Positions 1 to 5,975 of a stretch of DNA of 8,155 nucleotides are shown here, in pieces. Made by a program: the position numbers and the translations under genes. Origin of the DNA: Hydrogenophilales bacterium RIFOXYD1_FULL_62_11. Lineage in GTDB: Bacteria > Pseudomonadota > Gammaproteobacteria > Burkholderiales > Thiobacillaceae. The DNA lies in assembly GCA_001802655.1 (NCBI GenBank), contig MGZO01000057.1, forward strand, positions 24,346-32,500, written 5' to 3'. The notes under the pieces are model-generated. The model had not been told where the DNA came from. It saw only the letters and a program-made list of their open reading frames with translations, and did not search any database. Position 1 is the first letter of the stretch. Each line of letters begins with the position of its first letter.

Positions 1-683
1 TCGGCACCCGGCTCTCCGCCGAAGTGGAAGCGGTGCTGCAGGCGGGGCATTTCCCGCTGGTGGTGGGCGGCGACCATTCCTGCGCCATCGGCACCTGGAG
101 CGGCGTGCATCGTGCGCTGGCTGACAAGGGGCCGCTCGGCCTGATCTGGATCGATGCCCACATGGACAGCCACACTTTTGCCACCACACCGAGCGGCCAG
201 ATCCACGGCATGCCGCTGGCCTGCCTGCTCGGTCACGGCGAAGCGGCGCTCACCACAATCGACGGCCCGGAAGCCAAGCTGCATCCCGGGCATGTGTGCC
301 TGATCGGCGTGCGCAGTTACGAGGCGGGCGAAGCGGCGTTGCTGCAGCAGCTGGGGGTGCGAGTGTTCGACATGGGTGAAGTCCGCCGGCGCGGTTTGGC
401 CGCAGTGTTCGACGAGGCACTCGCCATGGTGCGGCACGGCACGGCGGGCTTCGGCGTGAGCGTGGATCTTGATGCGCTCGATCCCGATGAGGAGCCGGGC
501 GTTGGCACGCCGGTGCCCGGTGGCCTGTATCGTGCCGAGCTTGTTGCTGCGTTGTCGCATTTGCGCGGCGACCCGGAATTTGTGGCAATGGAAATCGTCG
601 AGTACAACCCGCGGCGCGATCGCAAACATGCCACCGCCGACGCCGCAGGCGCCCTGGTTGACGCAATCACGCCGAAGCAATAA
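1..683 (+). CDS. Arginase (partial, N-terminus outside window)
   Basis: This cytosolic ureohydrolase would hydrolyse L-arginine to ornithine and urea with a binuclear manganese centre. The reading frame (first full codon at base 3) is open to the window edge, so the first roughly 75-85 residues are missing; the GTG at 24 is an internal valine. All metal ligands of the family are visible: His of GGDHS (codon at 75), the DAHMD block (Asp 153, His 159, Asp 165) and the DLDALDP block (Asp 465, Asp 471). The catalytic-loop His of IHGMP is at 204 and the VEYNP glutamate, equivalent to the substrate-side Glu of arginases, is at 600. The blocks GTPVPGGL and VEYNP fit arginase better than agmatinase or formimidoglutamase, but specificity is inferred. 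The stop is TAA at 681-683. A possible shared terminator lies about 215 nt downstream. The gene could be called rocF or argI; neither is supported by context here. Confidence 0.9.
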   Translation, partial: GTRLSAEVEAVLQAGHFPLVVGGDHSCAIGTWSGVHRALADKGPLGLIWIDAHMDSHTFATTPSGQIHGMPLACLLGHGEAALTTIDGPEAKLHPGHVCLIGVRSYEAGEAALLQQLGVRVFDMGEVRRRGLAAVFDEALAMVRHGTAGFGVSVDLDALDPDEEPGVGTPVPGGLYRAELVAALSHLRGDPEFVAMEIVEYNPRRDRKHATADAAGALVDAITPKQ

Positions 684-892
684 TCAATTAAAACAGCGCC
701 CTATTGAGATGGACAATGAACCTGTCTGTCCCGAAAGCCTTTGCAAACCCATACGGTTTCAAACTTTTTCGTGCCGCCTCAATAGCCCAGACTCCAGCCC
801 TGCGTGCCCCAGCTCGCACCGTGTTTCTGACAGCACGCCGTTGTCGCCAAGCCCAACAGCTTGAGTTGGCTGCTGCAGCCAGCGTGAGGCCG

Positions 893-924
893 AAAAAAAC
901 CCCGGTGCCGCAAGGCCCGGGGTT
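893..924 (-). terminator. Intrinsic terminator of rho, possibly bidirectional
   Basis: Arms 898-905 and 917-924 are exact complements (AACCCCGG/CCGGGGTT). After one bulged base, 907-909 pairs with 914-916 around a four-base loop that reads GCAA on the plus strand. Read on the minus strand, the stem runs into a T-tract (the seven A's at 893-899) and lies 24 nt after the rho stop codon. On the plus strand the stem is followed by a T-rich stretch (923-932, eight of ten T), so it may also stop transcription from arginase. Confidence 0.85.
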
Positions 925-947
925 ATTGTTTTCCAGCATGCTCCTGA

Positions 948-2207
948 TCAACCGCGCCGCATCGAGTCGAAGAAATCAGCATTGTTTTTAGCCGCGCGGA
1001 TCTTGTCGATGAGGAATTCCATCGCTTCCATGTCGTCCATCGGGTAAAGCAGCTTGCGCAACACCCAGACCTTTTGCAGCAACTCCGGCGGGATCAGCAG
1101 CTCTTCACGGCGGGTGCCGGAGCGGTTGACGTTGATCGCCGGGTAGAGGCGACGCTCGGACATTTTGCGATCGAGGTGAATTTCCAGATTGCCGGTGCCT
1201 TTGAACTCTTCGTAGATCACGTCATCCATGCGGCTACCGGTTTCAACCAGCGCAGTGGCGATGATGGTGAGGCTGCCGCCTTCTTCGATGTTGCGTGCCG
1301 CGCCAAAGAAGCGCTTGGGTTTTTGCAGCGCATTGGCATCGACACCGCCAGTGAGGACCTTGCCTGAAGCGGGCTGCACCGTGTTGTAGGCGCGCGCAAG
1401 ACGGGTAATGGAATCGAGCAGAATGACGACGTCTTTTTTGTGCTCAACCAGACGCTTGGCGCGTTCGATCACCATTTCTGCAACCTGCACGTGGCGGCTG
1501 GCGGGTTCGTCGAAGGTCGAGGCAATCACTTCGCCGCGCACGGTGCGGCTCATTTCGGTGACTTCTTCCGGGCGCTCGTCGATCAGCAGCACAAACAGCA
1601 CGACGTCGGGATGGTTGGAGCTGATGGCGTGGGCGATCTGCTGCAGCATCACGGTTTTGCCCGACTTCGGCGGTGCGACCAGCAGGCCGCGCTGGCCCTT
1701 TCCGATCGGCGCCACGATGTCGATGACGCGGCTGGTGAGGTTTTCCTCGGCCTTGATGTCGCGTTCCAGCTTGAGCGGTTCGTCCGGGTGCAGCGGAGTC
1801 AGGTTCTCGAACAGGATCTTGTTCTTGCTCGCCTCGGGCGGCTCGCCGTTGATCTTGTCGAGCTTGGTCATCGCCGAATAGCGCTCGCCGTCCTTGGGGG
1901 TGCGAATTTCGCCTTCGATCTTGTCGCCGGTGTGCAGGTTGAAGCGGCGGATCTGCGACGGCGACACGTAGATGTCGTCGGTGTTGGCCAGGTAAGAGGT
2001 TTCCGGCGAGCGTAAAAATCCGAATCCGTCCGGCAGCACTTCCAGCACGCCGTCACCAAAAATCGTATCGCCGCGCTTGGCCACCGCTTTCAGGATGGCG
2101 AAAATCAATTCCTGTTTACGGAATCGGTTGGCGTTATCGATATTGAAAGTGGCGGCAAGCTCGAGGAGCTCGGTGATCGGTTTTAGCTTGAGTTCGGAAA
2201 GATACAT
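948..2207 (-). CDS. rho: Transcription termination factor Rho
   Basis: Rho is the hexameric RNA-dependent ATPase/helicase that loads on C-rich nascent RNA and releases RNA polymerase. From the ATG at 2205-2207 the protein is 419 residues, the same length as E. coli Rho, and begins MYLSELKLKPITELL like the family. Visible parts: N-terminal helical domain (1-47), cold-shock RNA-binding domain with RNP1 motif GFGFLR (61-66), Walker A APPKSGKT (178-185, Lys184), Walker B region with catalytic Glu in LLIDERPEE (Glu211), and the secondary-site Q-loop and R-loop in the segment PASGKVLTGG...KRFFGAARN. The C-terminus DFFDSMRRG matches the family end. The frame stays open upstream for at least 73 more codons, to a TTG at 2424-2426 and on into trxA, but that part is low-complexity and unlike any Rho domain, so I start at 2207. 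The Shine-Dalgarno match is poor (only CAGG about 12 nt upstream). It probably reads through from trxA. Confidence 0.97.
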   Translation of the reverse strand: MYLSELKLKPITELLELAATFNIDNANRFRKQELIFAILKAVAKRGDTIFGDGVLEVLPDGFGFLRSPETSYLANTDDIYVSPSQIRRFNLHTGDKIEGEIRTPKDGERYSAMTKLDKINGEPPEASKNKILFENLTPLHPDEPLKLERDIKAEENLTSRVIDIVAPIGKGQRGLLVAPPKSGKTVMLQQIAHAISSNHPDVVLFVLLIDERPEEVTEMSRTVRGEVIASTFDEPASRHVQVAEMVIERAKRLVEHKKDVVILLDSITRLARAYNTVQPASGKVLTGGVDANALQKPKRFFGAARNIEEGGSLTIIATALVETGSRMDDVIYEEFKGTGNLEIHLDRKMSERRLYPAINVNRSGTRREELLIPPELLQKVWVLRKLLYPMDDMEAMEFLIDKIRAAKNNADFFDSMRRG

Positions 2208-2276
2208 GGACGGGGCCTGGAGGGGCTCGCTTGAAAGAGCCGGATGGGAGAGTGGGGTACCGGATGGGATTGTGCC
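2208..2276 (-). promoter_or_regulatory. Candidate rut (Rho-loading) segment in the rho leader
   Basis: On the transcribed (minus) strand, the 69 nt just before the rho ATG contain 34 C and only 12 G (about 49% versus 17%). The adjoining 133 nt back to the trxA stop have 49 C to 37 G. A C-rich, G-poor, YC-rich stretch is the known signature of Rho utilization sites, and E. coli rho is known to be repressed by Rho-dependent termination in its leader. The decamer TCCCATCCGG occurs twice on this strand, at plus-strand positions 2240-2249 and 2260-2269, exactly 20 nt apart. The composition is seen directly; the function is inferred. Confidence 0.45.
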
Positions 2277-2278
2277 AA

Positions 2279-2301
2279 GGTCGCCTTCAGGACAGGCGAC
2301 C
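2279..2301 (-). promoter_or_regulatory. Stem-loop in the rho leader
   Basis: This is a perfect 8-bp inverted repeat (2279-2286 with 2294-2301, GGTCGCCT/AGGCGACC) with a 7-nt loop, placed immediately 5' of the C-rich segment in the transcript. No T-tract follows, so it is not an intrinsic terminator. It could insulate or expose the presumed rut site or protect the trxA mRNA 3' end. The function is inferred only from position. Confidence 0.35.
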
Positions 2302-2379
2302 GGAAGGGCATCGATGACAGGTTGCGTGGCCCTGGGCTTTGCCTTTGCCTTTGCAGGGGCGGCGGGTTCGAATGGCGCA

Positions 2380-2396
2380 CTGGGCGCGCCGCCCAG
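2380..2396 (-). repeat. Short GC-rich inverted repeat just after trxA
   Basis: A 7-bp inverted repeat (2380-2386 with 2390-2396, CTGGGCG/CGCCCAG) with a 3-nt loop starts 13 nt after the trxA stop codon. No T-tract follows on the minus strand, so it is unlikely to terminate by itself. It could act as a 3' mRNA stabiliser or a pause hairpin between trxA and rho, or it may simply be GC-rich chance. Confidence 0.3.
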
Positions 2397-2409
2397 TAAA
2401 AGCGCCTTT

Positions 2410-2736
2410 TTAGATGTTGCTGTCAACGAAAGCGGTGAGCTGTGACTTGGACAGCGCGCCGACCTTGGTAGCTTCGACGTTGCCGTTCTTGAACAGCATC
2501 AGGGTGGGGATGCCACGAATGCCGAACTTGGGCGGGGTAGCCTGGTTTTCGTCGATATTGAGTTTGCAGACCTTGAGCTTGCCGGCGTATTCCTTGGCAA
2601 CTTCGTCAAGGATAGGTGAAATCATTTTGCAGGGGCCGCACCAGTCGGCCCAGTAATCCACCAGCACGGGGACGCCGGCTTGCAGGACTTCCTGTTCGAA
2701 AGAATCGTCGGATATGTAATGAACATGTTCGCTCAT
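2410..2736 (-). CDS. trxA: Thioredoxin 1
   Basis: TrxA is a cytosolic dithiol-disulfide oxidoreductase that reduces protein disulfides and is itself recharged by thioredoxin reductase. The 108-residue length is typical. The active site WCGPC has Trp32, Cys33 and Cys36; the buried Asp27 (LVDYWAD), Lys58 and the cis-proline Pro77 (GIPT) are all present. The tail AFVDSNI matches the usual C-terminal helix. There is one extra cysteine, Cys57 (KVCKLN), where E. coli TrxA has alanine. The start ATG is supported by AGGAG 8 nt upstream. It is divergent from fdxA and lies 202 nt upstream of rho on the same strand; no T-tract-bearing terminator separates the two, so a trxA-rho transcript is likely. I saw no convincing promoter for it. 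Confidence 0.97.
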   Translation of the reverse strand: MSEHVHYISDDSFEQEVLQAGVPVLVDYWADWCGPCKMISPILDEVAKEYAGKLKVCKLNIDENQATPPKFGIRGIPTLMLFKNGNVEATKVGALSKSQLTAFVDSNI

Positions 2737-2744
2737 TGGTGAAG

Positions 2745-2749
2745 CTCCT
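2745..2749 (-). promoter_or_regulatory. Ribosome binding site of trxA
   Basis: AGGAG on the minus strand sits 8 nt before the trxA ATG. It is the strongest Shine-Dalgarno match in the window and fixes the start at 2736. Confidence 0.8.
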
Positions 2750-2802
2750 AAATTAAAGAGTGGGGATGGCCGGGCTCGGCCTGAAGATGCAGAAGGTAAT
2801 GC

Positions 2803-2831
2803 TGGAAAATTCGGAATTGTGCCGATATGCT
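2803..2831 (+). promoter_or_regulatory. Candidate sigma-70 promoter for fdxA
   Basis: TGGAAA (2803-2808, four of six matches to the -35 consensus) and TATGCT (2826-2831, four of six to the -10) are separated by 17 bp. They would give a leader of about 70 nt before fdxA. An 11-bp palindrome AATTCGGAATT (2808-2818) lies in the spacer and might be an operator. This is only a weak consensus match. Confidence 0.3.
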
Positions 2832-2907
2832 ACATCAAAATGGCCGCCTGCAAGCATCCGGGCGTTTCCCCCCGATCCCGTTATCAACCCATACCCGGTA
2901 AATACGA

Positions 2908-3231
2908 ATGACCTATGTTGTAGCCGAAGCCTGTGTGAAGTGCAAATACACCGATTGTGTCGATGTGTGTCCGGTGGACTGCTTCCACGAAGGCCCCAAT
3001 TTTCTCGTGATCGATCCTGAAGAGTGCATCGATTGCACCTTGTGCGTGGCCGAGTGTCCGGTCGAGGCCATTTATGCTGAAGACGACGTGCCGGACGACC
3101 AGCGTGGCTTCATTGCGCTGAACGCCGAACTCGCCAAAGAGTGGAAGGTCATCATCGAACGCAAGGATGCGCTGCCCGATGCCGACGAGTGGGCCGGCGT
3201 GAAAGACAAGCTGCAATATCTGGAGCGTTGA
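2908..3231 (+). CDS. fdxA: Seven-iron ferredoxin, FdxA type ([3Fe-4S][4Fe-4S])
   Basis: This is a small cytosolic low-potential electron carrier of the Azotobacter ferredoxin I type, 107 residues as is usual for the family. Nine cysteines are visible: 9, 12, 17, 21, 25, 40, 43, 46 and 50. By homology, Cys9, Cys17 and Cys50 hold the 3Fe cluster, and Cys21, Cys40, Cys43 and Cys46 hold the 4Fe cluster; Cys12 and Cys25 would be free. The C-terminal extension (IALNAELAKEW...DEWAGVK) is the conserved tail that separates this family from short 2[4Fe-4S] clostridial ferredoxins. No good Shine-Dalgarno precedes the ATG (only a weak purine run at about 2898-2904), but the MTYVV start is the family start. 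It is divergent from trxA. The next gene begins 5 nt after its stop, so co-transcription is likely. Its redox partners cannot be read from the window. Confidence 0.95.
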   Translation: MTYVVAEACVKCKYTDCVDVCPVDCFHEGPNFLVIDPEECIDCTLCVAECPVEAIYAEDDVPDDQRGFIALNAELAKEWKVIIERKDALPDADEWAGVKDKLQYLER

Positions 3232-3236
3232 ACACA

Positions 3237-5975
3237 ATGGGAATCGCCACGATTCCCCTCAAGGACGCTGCTCCACTACGTGCTGAAGTCCCGCAACGCG
3301 GGATGGAATCGCATGCCTTAAGCGGCGCGTCGCTGCCATCCGCCGTTGCCCGTTACCTGCTCGATCAACACGCTGACCATCTGCCCGATTTATCCGGACT
3401 GACGGTGCTCGTTCCCAATCATCGTGCGGGACAGGATTTTGCCCGGGCGCTGGCGCAGGTAGCGGGTCTGCCGGCGTTGATCCCGCCGCACATCGTTCCA
3501 CTCAAGACCTGGGCCGAGTCGCTGTCGGATGGCCGTGGCGAACCGCAGGCGCGGCGTCTGGCGCGGCTGCATGGTGTACTGCGGCGCGTCGACTGGCTGG
3601 GGAATATCGACAAGTGGACGCTGGCAAACGAACTCCTCGCGCTGGCAGATGAGCTGTCTGCGGCGCGACTCGGCGGCGATATCGGCTCACAGGTCCGTGC
3701 CTTGCATGCCAATACGCTCGATCGCGAGACGGCGCTGATCGAAGCGGTATGGCAGGCGCTCAACACCGGCGGCCATGACCCGCAAGCGCGTTACGCGGCG
3801 GCGCTCGAGCGCTTGCTGGCGCAACTCACCGTCATCCCGCGCCCGGTTTATGGCTATGCATTGGGCATGCTGACTGCGGTCGAACAGCAGTTTCTTGATC
3901 GCTGCGCCGGGCTCACAACGATCACGCTGTTCGAGTTGGCCGGCGTGCCAGCCAGTCCCGCTGCGGCCGTGACGCATATCCTGCATCAAGCTTGGCAATC
4001 TACTGAGCCCCCTCTTGTGGAGCGCGCCTCAGCATTGGCATGTGCTTACCCCGCCATGCCGCTGGCAGCGCGCCTCAGCCTCAATCCCGCGCCGCATCTC
4101 GAGGCCGAAGCGCGCACGATCGCCGCCTGGGTGGCGGCACAGCTTGAGGACGGAAAACGCGATCTGGCGCTGATCGCACTGGATCGCGAGACCGCGCGCC
4201 GCGTGCGTGCCTTGCTCGAGCGCATGGACGTACTGGTGGCCGATGAAACCGGCTGGACGCTGTCGACCACTGCCGCTGCGGCCGTCGTCGATCGCTGGCT
4301 GGAATGCGTGGCAAGCGATTTTCCGCACATTGAATTGCTCGATTTATTGAAATCACCCTTCGTGCTGGGCGATCTGGCGGCACGGCAGGATCAGGTGTTG
4401 CAACTCGAACTCGCGCTGCGACGACAGGGGGTAGCGCAGGGCATGGCCGATATCCTGCGGGTTGCGCACAGCCAGTTCGGGTCGCTGCCTCATTGGATGG
4501 CTGCCTTGTTTGGTGCCCGTCAGGGCTTTTCCCAGACGCGTGCGCCGCTGGCCATCTGGCTCACCCGGCTGCTGGAGAGCCTTGCCCTGCTCGATGTCAC
4601 CTTGCAGGCCGATGCTGCAGGTGCCCGGGTGATCGAAACGCTGGAGTCCCTGCGTCACGAGCTGGGCGACGACAGCGAAAAATACAGCTTCGGCGAATGG
4701 CGGCGCTGGCTCAATCTGGCGCTGGAATCGGCGAATTTCATCGATGCCAGCGTGGCCAGTCCGATTGTGCTGACCTCGCTGCCCGCCGCGCGCGGGCGCG
4801 TGTTCGAAGCCGTCGCCCTCATCGGTGCCGATGCGCGGCACCTGCCGGTGTATCCGGCGCCGGGGCTGTTCAGCCAGTCCACCCGTGCACAGCTCGGCCT
4901 CCCCACCGCTGCCGATGAAGCCGCCGCGGCCACCACCGACCTGATCCAGTTGTTGAGCCAGGGCAGTGCGTTATTGAGCTGGCAAGCCTGGCATAACGAC
5001 GAGCCCAATCCGGCCTCGCCGCTGGTCTTGCGTTTGCAGGCCTTGCACCTGGCAGCCTGGGGCCAGCCGCTACCGGAACAGGCGGGCGCCGAGCCGCCAG
5101 CTTGTTCCAGCCTGCTGCCTGCTGCCTGTGTGCGGGCTGCGCCGAGCGTATTGGCCGCGCAGCTGCCGCAGCGTTATTCGCCGACCGCGTATCAAACCCT
5201 GATCGACTGCCCGTACCGGTTTTTTGTCAAAAGTGTGCTCGGCATCCATGCGCTCGATGAGGCCGACGATGCGCTCGACAAGAGCGATTACGGCAACACC
5301 TTGCACCGCATCCTCAAAATCTTTCATGACAGCCAGCCGCCCGCCGAGCGTGCAGCTGCATTGACAAGCCTGTCCGAACTATCCGCGATCGAGTTTGCGG
5401 CGCTGCCGGCGTATACCGCAACGGTGTGGGCGCAGCGCTGGGAATGTATTCAGCCCGCCTACATCGATGCCTGGCTGGCGAGCGTGGCCCAGGGCTGGCG
5501 CTATCTGTCGGGTGAAACCGCGTTCGACTTGCCTTACGTGGTGGCAGGTCTTGGCGAAATCACCCTGCATGGTCGCATCGACCGCGTCGATATGCGCATC
5601 GATGCAAACGGGGGTGAAGCGTTGACGGTCATCGATTACAAAACCGGCGCGGCGCAAGGCCTTAAAACCCGGCTTAAAAATCCCGCCGAAGCGGTGCAAT
5701 TGCCGTTTTATGCCTGGCTTGCCGAAGCCGCCGCCGCTTATCTGCCAATTAACGAGACGCCGGTTGTGCCGCTTGAGCTCAACGGCGAAACCGATATTGA
5801 TGTGATTTGTCGCCGCTTGCCGGAACTGCTGGAGGCCATTGCTGCCGGTGCAGCGCTGCCCGCAGGCGGCGTCGATGGCGTGTGCAGGCATTGCGAGGCG
5901 CGCGGGCTGTGCCGCAAAGGGATGTGGGACGAGGCTGCGCCGGATTCCCGCGCAGCCGGAATGCCGGCTTACTGA
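3237..5975 (+). CDS. AddB-like PD-(D/E)XK nuclease, probable DNA repair protein (TIGR03623 type)
   Basis: This 912-residue protein resembles the AddB subunit of the AddAB double-strand-break resection enzyme. The N-terminal two thirds look like a degenerate superfamily I helicase: a motif-Ia-like strand (LTVLVPNHRAGQ, about residues 55-66) is present, but I see no Walker A P-loop. The C-terminal nuclease looks intact, with His690 (LHRIL), Asp782 (GRIDRVD), Asp800 and Lys802 (VIDYKTG), and Gln821/Tyr825 (QLPFY). It is flanked by Cys658 (LIDCPYRFF) and Cys883-x2-Cys886-x5-Cys892, the same spacing as the AddB [4Fe-4S] staple. The ATG at 3237 has GGAG 11 nt upstream inside fdxA, and starts 5 nt after the fdxA stop, suggesting translational coupling. 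ATG 3303 (residue 23) is an alternative start. A 7-bp tandem repeat lies just before the nuclease domain. No AddA/UvrD-type partner is present, and the gene's end overlaps the convergent downstream gene by 7 bp. Confidence 0.88.
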   Translation: MGIATIPLKDAAPLRAEVPQRGMESHALSGASLPSAVARYLLDQHADHLPDLSGLTVLVPNHRAGQDFARALAQVAGLPALIPPHIVPLKTWAESLSDGRGEPQARRLARLHGVLRRVDWLGNIDKWTLANELLALADELSAARLGGDIGSQVRALHANTLDRETALIEAVWQALNTGGHDPQARYAAALERLLAQLTVIPRPVYGYALGMLTAVEQQFLDRCAGLTTITLFELAGVPASPAAAVTHILHQAWQSTEPPLVERASALACAYPAMPLAARLSLNPAPHLEAEARTIAAWVAAQLEDGKRDLALIALDRETARRVRALLERMDVLVADETGWTLSTTAAAAVVDRWLECVASDFPHIELLDLLKSPFVLGDLAARQDQVLQLELALRRQGVAQGMADILRVAHSQFGSLPHWMAALFGARQGFSQTRAPLAIWLTRLLESLALLDVTLQADAAGARVIETLESLRHELGDDSEKYSFGEWRRWLNLALESANFIDASVASPIVLTSLPAARGRVFEAVALIGADARHLPVYPAPGLFSQSTRAQLGLPTAADEAAAATTDLIQLLSQGSALLSWQAWHNDEPNPASPLVLRLQALHLAAWGQPLPEQAGAEPPACSSLLPAACVRAAPSVLAAQLPQRYSPTAYQTLIDCPYRFFVKSVLGIHALDEADDALDKSDYGNTLHRILKIFHDSQPPAERAAALTSLSELSAIEFAALPAYTATVWAQRWECIQPAYIDAWLASVAQGWRYLSGETAFDLPYVVAGLGEITLHGRIDRVDMRIDANGGEALTVIDYKTGAAQGLKTRLKNPAEAVQLPFYAWLAEAAAAYLPINETPVVPLELNGETDIDVICRRLPELLEAIAAGAALPAGGVDGVCRHCEARGLCRKGMWDEAAPDSRAAGMPAY

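Noticed and set aside
704..991. Plus-strand open frame of 95 codons between arginase and rho
   Set aside because: It starts at TTG, or ATG at 716 with no clear Shine-Dalgarno, runs through the terminator hairpin and ends inside rho on the other strand. Its composition is Arg/Ala-rich as in chance frames. The 684-892 gap otherwise shows nothing I can support.
1440..2015. Long plus-strand open frame (191 codons) antisense to rho
   Set aside because: It mirrors the well-conserved Rho coding frame in GC-rich DNA, contains no recognisable domain and has no start signal.
2334..2355. TTTGCC triplicate repeat in the rho leader
   Set aside because: Three short units, too few and too short to call a functional repeat. 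It only explains the KAKAKP stretch in the upstream open frame.
2825..2838. Possible FNR/Anr box in the trxA-fdxA intergenic region
   Set aside because: Only one half site (ATCAA at 2834-2838) is present. The expected partner TTGAT four bases before it is absent.
3141..3236. N-terminal extension of the AddB-like protein into fdxA
   Set aside because: It would overlap fdxA by about 90 bp and be Arg/Gly-rich with no family match. The ATG at 3237 has an upstream GGAG and fits the usual family length near 900.
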